Assembly: GCA_964629975.1 (NCBI GenBank)
Contig: CAZVUN010000035.1
Coordinates: 1-21,633, forward strand
Direction of reading: 5' to 3'
DNA: 21,633 nucleotides
DNA from: G020354085 sp964629975
Lineage (GTDB): Bacteria; Pseudomonadota; Gammaproteobacteria; Acidiferrobacterales; Sulfurifustaceae
Below are positions 15,228 to 21,633 of this stretch, in pieces. Position 1 is the first letter of the stretch, and each line of letters starts with the position of its first letter. Below the pieces are notes generated by a model. The model had not been told where the DNA came from, searched no databases, and saw only the letters and a program-made list of their open reading frames with translations. Both the position numbers and the translations under genes were made by a program.

Positions 15228-15246
15228 GTACGGCACAGTGCCGTAC
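15228..15246. promoter_or_regulatory. Perfect 19-bp inverted repeat, truA-proximal
   Basis: GTACGGCACAGTGCCGTAC consists of two perfect 9-bp arms around a single central A. Its core GGCACAGTGCC is identical to the prkA-proximal palindrome 388 bp away. It is centred about 100 bp upstream of the predicted truA transcript start and about 450 bp upstream of that of prkA. Form and length fit a dimeric repressor or activator site; the cognate regulator is not in the window. Confidence 0.55.
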
Positions 15247-15299
15247 TCTGTCATTTTCACGGCATGTGCCCTGCCGGGCTGCACCACGACAGGGCGCCG

Positions 15300-15329
15300 T
15301 TAGCAAAGCATGGTGCATGTTCCTATAAA
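15300..15329 (+). promoter_or_regulatory. Predicted truA promoter
   Basis: TTAGCA (15300-15305) is 18 bp from TATAAA (15324-15329), a five-of-six match to the -10 consensus. Transcription would start near 15336, about 5 nt before the ATG at 15341, so the message would be nearly leaderless. Confidence 0.5.
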
Positions 15330-15340
15330 ATGTGCGCCCT

Positions 15341-16120
15341 ATGCGCGTGGCAGCGATTCTTGAATACGATGGTTCACGGTTCTGTGGCTGGCAACGGCAG
15401 GACGGGGCGCGCACCGTGCAGGGCTGTGTCGAAGAGGCGCTGTCGAAGGTCGCCGCCGAGACCATCGCGGTCACGGTCGCCGGGCGCACCGACGCCGGCG
15501 TGCACGCCTGCGCACAGGTGATTCACTTCGACACCTGGTCACGGCGCGCCGATCACGCCTGGCTGCGCGGCGCCAACAGCAATCTGCCCGATGAGATCGC
15601 GCTGCGCTGGGTCGGCGAGGTCGATGTGCATTTCCATGCGCGCTATGCCGCCACGGGGCGCGAGTACCGCTACGTGATCCTGAATCGCGCGGTACGGCCG
15701 ACCTATTTCGCCGGTCGCGTAACGCACGAATACCGCCCGCTCGACGTCGCGCGCATGCAGGCGGCGGCCGCCTACCTGATCGGCGAGCACGATTTCAGCT
15801 CGTTTCGCGCCGCCGAGTGCCAGGCCAAACACCCGGTGCGCGAGCTGCGCACGCTCGAGGTGGTGCGCCACGGCGAGTTCGTGATCATCACCGCGCGTGC
15901 CAACGCGTTCCTGCACCATATGGTGCGCAACCTCGCCGGCGTGCTGCTCGACATTGGGGCAGGGGAGAAGCCCCCGGCATGGGCACAGGAGGTCCTCGAG
16001 GCACGCGACCGCGCCGTCGGCGGCATTACTGCGCCCCCCGACGGGCTATATCTGAGTGCGGTTCAGTATCCCGACAGCTTCAAGCTGCCGGTCCTGCGCC
16101 CGGCCCTGGATTTCTGGTGA
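15341..16120 (+). CDS. truA: tRNA pseudouridine(38-40) synthase TruA
   Basis: The 259-residue enzyme converts uridines 38-40 of the tRNA anticodon stem-loop to pseudouridine. The catalytic aspartate is D51 in AGRTDAGVHA (47-56). Other family signatures are EYDGSRFCGWQ (8-18), RYAATGREYRYVILN, HDFSSFRA and ANAFLHHMVRNLAGVLL. The ATG at 15341 gives the usual TruA N-terminus (MRVAAILEYDG); the in-frame GTG at 15332 is closer to the -10 element than transcription could start. There is no Shine-Dalgarno. The stop is only 5 bp from that of the convergent methyltransferase gene. truA next to trpF is a common proteobacterial arrangement, here interrupted by pcm. Confidence 0.97.
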   Translation: MRVAAILEYDGSRFCGWQRQDGARTVQGCVEEALSKVAAETIAVTVAGRTDAGVHACAQVIHFDTWSRRADHAWLRGANSNLPDEIALRWVGEVDVHFHARYAATGREYRYVILNRAVRPTYFAGRVTHEYRPLDVARMQAAAAYLIGEHDFSSFRAAECQAKHPVRELRTLEVVRHGEFVIITARANAFLHHMVRNLAGVLLDIGAGEKPPAWAQEVLEARDRAVGGITAPPDGLYLSAVQYPDSFKLPVLRPALDFW

Positions 16121-16125
16121 TCCCC

Positions 16126-16908
16126 TCAGCGCTCGGCGCGCCCGGTGAGCGGCACGAACCGCACCGGCAACACCTTGCGCGTGGTGGTGCGACCCTCGCG
16201 GTCCTTGCGCACCACCAGCAGGTGCTGCATGCCGAACGGATTGCCGAGTGGAATCACCATGCGCCCATCGGGCTTCAGCTGCTCGAGCAGCGGCGGCGGG
16301 ATGTGGTTGGCGGCGGCCGTGACGATGATCGCATCGAACGGCGCGTTGTCCGGCCAGCCGTAGTAACCGTCCGCGACCCGCGCCGCGACCCGGGTATAGC
16401 CGAGGCGCTGCAGGCGCTCGCGTGCGGCCTCGCCAAGCGGCGCGACGATCTCGATGGTGAACACCTGCGCGCCCAGCTGCGCGAGCACCGCGGCCTGGTA
16501 GCCGGAACCGGTGCCGATCTCGAGCACGCGGCTGCCGGGTTTGACCTCGAGCAGATCGGTCATGACTGCCACGATATAGGGTTGCGAGATCGTCTGGCCG
16601 AAGCCGATCGGCAAGGGGCGGTCGTCGTAGGCGCGCTTGCGCAGTTCGGCCGGCACGAACTCATGGCGCGGCACGGTGCGCAGGGCCTCGACCACACGCG
16701 CGTCAAGCTCGGTGCGCTGCAATTCGGCACGCGTTTCGGCCACGTGCCGGCGGATTTCCTCGACCATGGCGTGGCGCGCATCCGCGAACGGGTCCGGGCC
16801 CGCCGCCGGGGTCGCGGCGGCCACCACGCTGGTCGCGAGCGCAAGGCCGATGAGCCCGCGCGCATGCCGCGCGTGGTGTCGCCATGCCGGTTCGCGCCGC
16901 CTCGCCAT
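16126..16908 (-). CDS. pcm: Protein-L-isoaspartate O-methyltransferase with predicted signal peptide
   Basis: The SAM-dependent enzyme methylates isoaspartyl residues in damaged proteins and starts their repair. Numbered from the ATG at 16908 (260 residues), it shows the family motifs IGFGQTISQPYIVAVM (101-116), SAM-binding VLEIGTGSGYQAAVLA (128-143) and DAIIVTAAA (192-200). Unlike the cytosolic enzyme, it carries an N-terminal extension of about 37 residues: arginine/histidine-rich (RRREPAWRHHARHAR) followed by a hydrophobic stretch GLIGLALATSVVAAA (18-32) and TPAAG. That looks like a Sec signal and implies a periplasmic protein. An ATG at 16920 would add four residues. No Shine-Dalgarno is clear at either start. 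The gene is divergent from trpF, with 58-70 bp between starts, and converges on truA. Confidence 0.9.
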   Translation of the reverse strand: MARRREPAWRHHARHARGLIGLALATSVVAAATPAAGPDPFADARHAMVEEIRRHVAETRAELQRTELDARVVEALRTVPRHEFVPAELRKRAYDDRPLPIGFGQTISQPYIVAVMTDLLEVKPGSRVLEIGTGSGYQAAVLAQLGAQVFTIEIVAPLGEAARERLQRLGYTRVAARVADGYYGWPDNAPFDAIIVTAAANHIPPPLLEQLKPDGRMVIPLGNPFGMQHLLVVRKDREGRTTTRKVLPVRFVPLTGRAER

Positions 16909-16957
16909 AGACGATGGCATGTTACCGCAACCGCAATTCCGCCGGCGCCGGATGCTC

Positions 16958-16966
16958 TGGTAAGCT
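16958..16966 (+). promoter_or_regulatory. Candidate extended -10 promoter for trpF
   Basis: TGGTAAGCT contains the extended -10 TGN motif (16958-16960) and a hexamer TAAGCT (16961-16966) that matches the consensus only partly. It ends 12 nt before the trpF ATG, so the leader would be about 6 nt. The -35 region is poor. The whole pcm-trpF gap is under 75 bp, so promoters for both genes must overlap or lie within coding sequence. Confidence 0.35.
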
Positions 16967-16978
16967 GCCGCGCTTGCC

Positions 16979-17599
16979 ATGCGCACGCGCGTCAAAATCT
17001 GCGGCATCACCCGCGTCGAGGATGCCCTGGTGGCGTCGGCGGCCGGGGCCGATGCCATCGGGCTGGTGTTCGCCCCGGCGAGCCCGCGCCGGGTCACGCC
17101 CGATGAGGCTGCGGCCATCCGCCGGGCGCTGCCGCCGTTCGTGACGCTGGTCGGCCTGTTCGTGGATGCGGAGGCCCTGCAGGTCACGCAGGCCTTGGGG
17201 CGGGTCGCGTTCGATCTGTTACAATTTCACGGCGCGGAAAGCCCCGAATTCTGCCGCCAATTCCACCGACCCTATATCAAGGCCATCTCCATGCGCGAGG
17301 GAATCGACCTGCACGCCGCGGCGCGCGCCTTTTCCGATGCGGCCGGACTGCTGCTCGACACCCATGTCGCGGGGGTGGCGGGCGGCAGCGGCCAGACCTT
17401 CGACTGGAGCCGGATCCCCCGCGATCTGCCCCGCCCGCTGGTGCTGGCCGGCGGTCTCACGCCGCGCAATGTCGCCGAAGCGGTGCGCCAGGTGCGGCCG
17501 TACGCGGTGGATGTGAGCAGCGGCGTGGAACAGTCCCGCGGCATCAAGAATCCGGCCAAGATCGCCGCCTTCATCGAGGCAGTGAGGCAGGCCGCATGA
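16979..17599 (+). CDS. trpF: Phosphoribosylanthranilate isomerase (TrpF)
   Basis: The 206-residue TIM-barrel enzyme isomerises phosphoribosylanthranilate in tryptophan synthesis. The predicted acid/base pair is C8 in VKICGIT and D127 in LLLDTHV. Also visible are FAPASPRRVTP (31-41), LLQFHGAE (80-87), GGSGQTFDW (135-143), LAGGLTPRNV (156-165) and the phosphate-binding DVSSGVE (178-184). The ATG at 16979 gives the standard N-terminus. It overlaps trpB by 4 nt (ATGA), suggesting translational coupling. It heads the trpFBA-accD-folC cluster; trpE, trpD and trpC are not in the window, as usual where the pathway is split. No leader peptide with tryptophan codons fits in the short gap, so attenuation is unlikely here. 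Confidence 0.97.
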   Translation: MRTRVKICGITRVEDALVASAAGADAIGLVFAPASPRRVTPDEAAAIRRALPPFVTLVGLFVDAEALQVTQALGRVAFDLLQFHGAESPEFCRQFHRPYIKAISMREGIDLHAAARAFSDAAGLLLDTHVAGVAGGSGQTFDWSRIPRDLPRPLVLAGGLTPRNVAEAVRQVRPYAVDVSSGVEQSRGIKNPAKIAAFIEAVRQAA

Positions 17600-18795
17600 A
17601 GGTCTATAGCCTCCCCGATGCGCGCGGGCACTTCGGCCCGTTTGGCGGCATGTTCGTGTCCGAGACCCTGATGCAGCCGCTCGCCGAGCTGCGCGCGGCC
17701 TATGAGCGCCTGCGCGACGATCCCGGGTTCCAGGAGGAGTTCGCCGAGGACCTGCGCCTGTACGTGGGGCGGCCGTCGCCGCTCTATCCGGCGCGCCGCC
17801 TGAGTGCGCAGTGGGGCGGGGCGCGCGTGTACCTCAAGCGCGAGGACCTCAATCACACCGGCGCGCACAAGGTGAACAACACCGTCGGCCAGGCGCTGCT
17901 CGCGCGTCACATGGGCAAGAAGCGCGTGATCGCCGAGACCGGCGCCGGCCAGCACGGCGTGGCGACCGCGACCGTGGCGGCGCGCTTCGGCATGCAGTGC
18001 GTGGTGTACATGGGTTCCGAGGACATCAAGCGCCAGGCGATCAACGTGTATCGCATGAAGCTGCTCGGTGCCGAGGTGGTGCCGGTCGAGTCCGGCTCCA
18101 AGACGCTCAAGGACGCGCTCAACGAGGCGATGCGCGACTGGGTCACCAATGTCGATGACACCTTCTATATCATTGGCACCGTCGCCGGTCCCCACCCGTA
18201 TCCGATGCTGGTGCGCGACTTCCAGTCGGTGATCGGGCGCGAGGTGCGCTACCAGATCATGGAATTCGAAGGGCGCCTGCCGGATGCGCTCATCGCCTGC
18301 GTCGGCGGCGGTTCCAATGCCATGGGACTGTTCTACCCGTTTCTCGATGACGAGGCGGTGGCGCTCTACGGCGTGGAGGCGGCGGGCGAGGGCATCGCCA
18401 CGGGGCATCATGCCGCGACCCTGTGTGCCGGGCGTCCCGGTGTGCTGCACGGCAATCGCACCTACCTGCTCGAGACCGACGACGGTCAGATCATCGAGAC
18501 GCACTCGGTGTCCGCCGGCCTCGACTACCCGGGGGTCGGTCCGGAGCACGCCTACCTGAAGGACGCCGGGCGCGCCCGGTACGTCGGCATCACGGATCAG
18601 GAGGCGCTCGATGCGTTTCACGAGCTGACACGCATCGAGGGCATCCTGCCGGCGCTCGAGACCAGCCACGCGCTTGCCTACGCGAAGAAGCTCGCACGCG
18701 AGCTCGGGCGCGACAAGGTGATCGTGGTCAATCTCTCCGGCCGCGGCGACAAGGACATCCATACCGTGGCGAATCTCGAAGGAATGCGCCTCTGA
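17596..18795 (+). CDS. trpB: Tryptophan synthase beta chain (TrpB)
   Basis: The 399-residue PLP enzyme condenses indole with serine to form tryptophan. The PLP lysine is K92 in NHTGAHKVNN (86-95). ETGAGQHG (114-121) and the phosphate-binding CVGGGSNAMG are intact, as is the C-terminal VVNLSGRGDKD. Length and N-terminus (YSLPDARGHFGPFGGMF) are those of the TrpB1 type that pairs with TrpA. A GAGG site in the end of trpF precedes the ATG by 8 nt. The stop overlaps the trpA start by one base (TGATG), so TrpA and TrpB are probably made in equal amounts for the alpha2-beta2 complex. Confidence 0.98.
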   Translation: MKVYSLPDARGHFGPFGGMFVSETLMQPLAELRAAYERLRDDPGFQEEFAEDLRLYVGRPSPLYPARRLSAQWGGARVYLKREDLNHTGAHKVNNTVGQALLARHMGKKRVIAETGAGQHGVATATVAARFGMQCVVYMGSEDIKRQAINVYRMKLLGAEVVPVESGSKTLKDALNEAMRDWVTNVDDTFYIIGTVAGPHPYPMLVRDFQSVIGREVRYQIMEFEGRLPDALIACVGGGSNAMGLFYPFLDDEAVALYGVEAAGEGIATGHHAATLCAGRPGVLHGNRTYLLETDDGQIIETHSVSAGLDYPGVGPEHAYLKDAGRARYVGITDQEALDAFHELTRIEGILPALETSHALAYAKKLARELGRDKVIVVNLSGRGDKDIHTVANLEGMRL

Positions 18796-19637
18796 TGTCG
18801 CGCATCGCCGAGCGATTCCGGGTCCTCAAGGCGGGCGGGCGGTGCGCGCTCATACCCTACATCGCCGCCGGTGACCCCGAGGTGTGGGTGACCGTGCCGC
18901 TCATGCACGCGCTGGTCAAGGCCGGGGCCGACATCATCGAGCTCGGCGTGCCGTTCTCCGACCCGATGGCCGACGGTCCGGTGATCCAGCGCGCCGCCGA
19001 GCGCGCGCTGCGGCACGGCGTGACCCTGCGGCGGGTGCTCGGCATGGTGCGCGAGTTCCGCGCCACCGACGCGACCACACCGGTGGTGCTGATGGGCTAC
19101 CTCAATCCGGTCGAGGCCATGGGCTACGAGCCGTTCGCCACCGCCGCTGCCGAGGCCGGCATCGACGGCGTGCTCACGGTCGATCTGCCGCCGGAGGAGG
19201 CCGATGCGCTCAAGCAGGCGCTCGCGCGCCACGCGCTCGACGCGATCTACCTGCTCGCGCCCACCAGCTCCGCGGAGCGCATCCAGCGCATCGCCGCGGC
19301 CGCCAGCGGCTTTATCTATTATGTGTCGCTGCGCGGCGTGACCGGTGCGAGCCACCTCGACCTCACCGAAGTGGAGCACAAGCTCAAGGCCATCCGCGCG
19401 CACAGCACGCTGCCGCTCGGGGTGGGCTTCGGCATCGGCACGCCGGAGGCGGCCGCGGCGGTCGCTGCCATCGCCGATGCCGTGATCGTGGGCTCGGCGA
19501 TCGTGCGGCGCATGGAGGAACTCGCCGGCCAACCTGATAGAATCCTCACGGAAGTCCCGGGATTTCTGCGCACGCTGCGCGGCGCGATGGACGAGGCCGC
19601 GGCGGCGCACGTTTCCGCGCGGGGAGCGCGCCGATGA
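18795..19637 (+). CDS. trpA: Tryptophan synthase alpha chain (TrpA)
   Basis: The 280-residue TIM barrel cleaves indole-3-glycerol phosphate and passes indole to TrpB. Expected catalytic residues E49 (ADIIELGVPFSDP) and D60 (PMADGP) are present at the same numbers as in E. coli. YYVSLRGVTGA and GVGFGIGTPEAA form the phosphate site. The start at 18795 shares one base with the trpB stop and is preceded by AAGGA. The C-terminus is somewhat long and Ala/Arg-rich and overlaps accD by 4 nt (ATGA). Confidence 0.97.
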   Translation: MSRIAERFRVLKAGGRCALIPYIAAGDPEVWVTVPLMHALVKAGADIIELGVPFSDPMADGPVIQRAAERALRHGVTLRRVLGMVREFRATDATTPVVLMGYLNPVEAMGYEPFATAAAEAGIDGVLTVDLPPEEADALKQALARHALDAIYLLAPTSSAERIQRIAAAASGFIYYVSLRGVTGASHLDLTEVEHKLKAIRAHSTLPLGVGFGIGTPEAAAAVAAIADAVIVGSAIVRRMEELAGQPDRILTEVPGFLRTLRGAMDEAAAAHVSARGARR

Positions 19638-20569
19638 GCTGGTACGACAAGCTGCTGCCACCCAAGATCAAGAGCACCGGGCCGAAGCGCGCCTCGGTGC
19701 CCGAGGGGCTGTGGCGCAAGTGCCCGGCCTGCGGCTCGGTGCTGTACAGCGCCGAGATCGAGACCAACTTCAATGTCTGCCCGCGCTGCAGCCACCACAT
19801 GCGCATCGGCGCACGCAAGCGCCTGGATGGTTTTCTCGATCCGGCACCGCGTGCCGAGATCGGCGCGCACTTGAGGCCGGTCGACGTGCTCAAGTTCAAG
19901 GACACCAAGCGCTACCGCGACCGGCTCGCCGAGGCACAGCAGGCGACCGGCGAGACCGATGCACTCGTGGTCATGGAGGGCGCGGTCAAGGGCCTGCCGC
20001 TGGTCGCCTGCGCCTTCGAGTTCGGCTTCATGGGCGGTTCCATGGGCTCGGTGGTGGGGGAGCGCTTCGTGCACGGCGCCAAGGTCTGCCTGGAGAAGTC
20101 CATCCCGCTGGTGTGTTTCTCGGCGAGCGGCGGGGCGCGCATGCAGGAGGCGCTGCTGTCGCTCATGCAGATGGCCAAGACCTCGGCCGTGCTGGCCAAG
20201 CTGGGCGAGCGCGGCATCCCGTTCATCTCGGTGCTCACCGATCCCACCATGGGCGGGGTGTCGGCGAGCCTTGCGATGCTGGGCGACGTCAACATCGGCG
20301 AGCCGAAGGCGCTGATCGGTTTCGCCGGTCCGCGCGTCATCGAACAGACCGTGCGCGAGAAACTGCCGGAGGGCTTTCAGCGCTCCGAGTTCCTGCTCGA
20401 ACATGGCGCCCTCGACCTGATCGTCGACCGGCGCGAGATGCGCGATCGCATTGCTGCGTTGCTCGCCATGCTCACGCGTCAACCCCGTCCGGGCGAGTCC
20501 CCGCGCAGCGCTATGGAGGAGACCGAGTCCGGGGTGGATGCGTCCTACGACGCGCCATCGCAACCCTGA
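19634..20569 (+). CDS. accD: Acetyl-CoA carboxylase carboxyltransferase subunit beta (AccD)
   Basis: The 311-residue subunit, with AccA, transfers the carboxyl group from biotin to acetyl-CoA in the first step of fatty acid synthesis. The N-terminal zinc ribbon has C30-x2-C33 and C49-x2-C52. The carboxyltransferase core shows FEFGFMGGSMGSVVGE, FSASGGARMQEA, DPTMGGVSAS and GFAGPRVIEQT. The start at 19634 overlaps the trpA stop and has GGGGAG 8 nt upstream. The short acidic tail after about residue 280 is variable in the family. Linking accD to trp and folC genes is common in proteobacteria. Confidence 0.98.
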   Translation: MSWYDKLLPPKIKSTGPKRASVPEGLWRKCPACGSVLYSAEIETNFNVCPRCSHHMRIGARKRLDGFLDPAPRAEIGAHLRPVDVLKFKDTKRYRDRLAEAQQATGETDALVVMEGAVKGLPLVACAFEFGFMGGSMGSVVGERFVHGAKVCLEKSIPLVCFSASGGARMQEALLSLMQMAKTSAVLAKLGERGIPFISVLTDPTMGGVSASLAMLGDVNIGEPKALIGFAGPRVIEQTVREKLPEGFQRSEFLLEHGALDLIVDRREMRDRIAALLAMLTRQPRPGESPRSAMEETESGVDASYDAPSQP

Positions 20570-20580
20570 TACCCGCTGCC

Positions 20581-21633
20581 GTGGCGCCACGCGGCCTGGC
20601 TGACTGGCTCGCGTACATCGAGCGGCTGCATCCGCGCCGCATCGAGCTCGGGCTCGATCGCGTGCACACCGTGCTCGACGCCCTCGGCCTGCGCCAGCCC
20701 GCGCACGGCATCATTGCGGTCGCCGGCACCAACGGCAAGGGCTCGACCGTCGGCATGCTGGACGCCATCCTGCGCGCCGCCGGTTATCGCGTCGGTGCCT
20801 ATACCTCACCGCACCTGGTGCACTACAACGAGCGCGTGCGGGTCGACGGTGTCGCGATTCCGGACGCCGAGCTGTGTGCGGCATTCGCGCACATCGAGGC
20901 GGCGCGTGGCAGCACGCCGCTCACGTACTTCGAATTCGGCACGCTCGCCGCGCTCGTGCATTTTCGCGACCGGCGCATCGACATCGCGGTGCTCGAGGTC
21001 GGCATGGGTGGCCGGCTCGACGCGGTCAATGCGGTGGACCCCGACTGCGCGGTCATCACCGCGCTCGACATCGATCACACGGCCTGGCTCGGCAGCACGC
21101 GCGAGGCGATCGCGCGTGAGAAGGCCGGCATCCTCCGTGCCGGACGCCCGGCGGTGTGCGCCGATCCCGATCCGCCGGCGGCGATCGGCGAGCGCGCCGC
21201 CGCGCTCGGCGCGCGGCTCTACCAGCTCGGGCGGGACTTCTCCTTCGCGCGCAGCGACGGCGGCTGGACCTGGCGCAGCGGCACGCGCGTGCGTACCGGC
21301 TTGCCGCTGCCGGCCATGCGCGGTGACTATCAGCTGTACAACGCCGCCGGCGCGCTCATGGCGCTCGAGACGCTCGCGCCACGCTACCCGGTGACGCAGA
21401 CCAACATCCGCGACGGTCTGCTCAACGCCGTGGTGGCGGGCCGTTTCCAGGTGCTGCCGGGCCGGCCGCTCCGGGTGCTCGATGTCGGCCACAACGCGCA
21501 CGCCGCCCGGGCGCTGGCGGCGACGCTCGGCCAGCAGCCGGTGGCGGGGCAGACGATCGCGGTGTTCGGCATGCTCAAGGACAAGGACATCGTGGCCGTG
21601 GTGCAGGCGCTCGCCGGCAGCGTCGATCGCTGG
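20581..21633 (+). CDS. folC: Bifunctional folylpolyglutamate/dihydrofolate synthase FolC (partial, cut by window end)
   Basis: The first 351 codons are present; the gene continues past the window. The product adds glutamate to dihydropteroate and to folates in the cytoplasm. Visible motifs are the N-terminal WLAYIERLHPRRIELGLDRV (9-28), ATP-binding AGTNGKGST (48-56, K53), YTSPHLVHYNERVRVDG, EVGMGGRLDAVN, DIDHTAWLG, EKAGILRAGRPAV and, in the Mur-ligase-like C-terminal part, DVGHNAHAA. I place the start at the GTG 11 nt after the accD stop, since it is the first plausible start in the frame and gives the usual N-terminus. There is no clear Shine-Dalgarno, so translation may depend on accD. Confidence 0.95.
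   Translation, partial: MAPRGLADWLAYIERLHPRRIELGLDRVHTVLDALGLRQPAHGIIAVAGTNGKGSTVGMLDAILRAAGYRVGAYTSPHLVHYNERVRVDGVAIPDAELCAAFAHIEAARGSTPLTYFEFGTLAALVHFRDRRIDIAVLEVGMGGRLDAVNAVDPDCAVITALDIDHTAWLGSTREAIAREKAGILRAGRPAVCADPDPPAAIGERAAALGARLYQLGRDFSFARSDGGWTWRSGTRVRTGLPLPAMRGDYQLYNAAGALMALETLAPRYPVTQTNIRDGLLNAVVAGRFQVLPGRPLRVLDVGHNAHAARALAATLGQQPVAGQTIAVFGMLKDKDIVAVVQALAGSVDRW

Larger units (their letters stand above)
14818..15299. other. Non-coding part of the 666-bp divergent prkA-truA interval
   Basis: The full gap between prkA (start 14674) and truA (start 15341) is unusually long for this compact window. Open frames here encode low-complexity Ala/Arg/Pro/Gly-rich peptides with no recognisable domain, no good ribosome sites and no start context, so I call no gene. 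Recognisable contents are two copies of GGCACAGTGCC (14844-14854, 15232-15242), the second within a longer inverted repeat, and similar 12-mers CATTTTGACGCC (15213-15224) and CATTTTCACGGC (15252-15263) flanking that repeat. Between about 14880 and 15200 I see only GC-rich sequence. A long upstream region would suit an enhancer-dependent promoter or an unannotated small RNA. Confidence 0.5.

Noticed and set aside
14830..15303. Small open frames in the prkA-truA gap on both strands (for example 14830-15303 plus, 14973-15287 minus)
   Set aside because: Ala/Arg/Pro/Gly-biased products, no Shine-Dalgarno and no recognisable fold. They also span the inverted repeat, which suggests regulatory rather than coding DNA.
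16909..17187. Longer methyltransferase start extending into trpF antisense
   Set aside because: The extension is antisense to trpF and has no family similarity; starts at 16908 or 16920 give a coherent signal peptide.

Overview
This is a high-GC chromosomal segment whose genes are almost all recognisable bacterial families. The mixture points to a proteobacterium, most likely a gammaproteobacterium: topoisomerase IV parE/parC, the order truA–(pcm)–trpF–trpB–trpA–accD–folC, the prkA–yeaH–spoVR operon, a CNP1-like protein, and a rubrerythrin / Fe-S oxidoreductase / DUF3501 set. I cannot place it more finely from sequence alone. I see no rRNA, tRNA, CRISPR array, transposase or phage gene, so this looks like core chromosome, not a mobile island.

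Layout. 1-2107 (+): the tail of a probable rubrerythrin, an intercistronic hairpin, a GlpC/HdrD-like protein with two [4Fe-4S] motifs and two CCG domains, and a DUF3501 protein. This is probably a peroxide/redox module. 2104-7041 (+): a good sigma70-type promoter, a CNP1-like exported protein, parE and parC. The parE-parC gap carries a 7-bp tandem repeat. 7143-7823 (+): a DUF599 membrane protein. 7851-9368 (-): a fibronectin-III lipoprotein of unknown function. 9563-9913 (+): a four-helix DUF3147 membrane protein. 9998-14674 (-): prkA, yeaH and spoVR, a tightly packed stress operon. 14675-15340: a 666-bp non-coding interval between divergent prkA and truA. 15341-16120 (+): truA. 16126-16908 (-): a protein-isoaspartate methyltransferase with a predicted export signal. 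16979-21633 (+): trpF, trpB, trpA, accD and folC (cut by the window end), with overlapping or nearly overlapping junctions.

The most informative signals lie between genes. The prkA operon is preceded by a near-perfect sigma54 (-24/-12) promoter, a hairpin abutting the prkA Shine-Dalgarno, and an 11-bp palindrome (GGCACAGTGCC). That palindrome recurs about 390 bp away inside a perfect 19-bp inverted repeat on the truA side. Four genes (CNP1-like, DUF599, truA, trpF) have a -10-like hexamer only 6-12 nt before the start codon, suggesting leaderless or nearly leaderless mRNAs. The methyltransferase appears to be an exported variant inserted in reverse between truA and trpF. I found no clearly new defence or mobile system. 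The best candidates for under-described biology are the rubrerythrin/Fe-S/DUF3501 set and the regulation of prkA-yeaH-spoVR.
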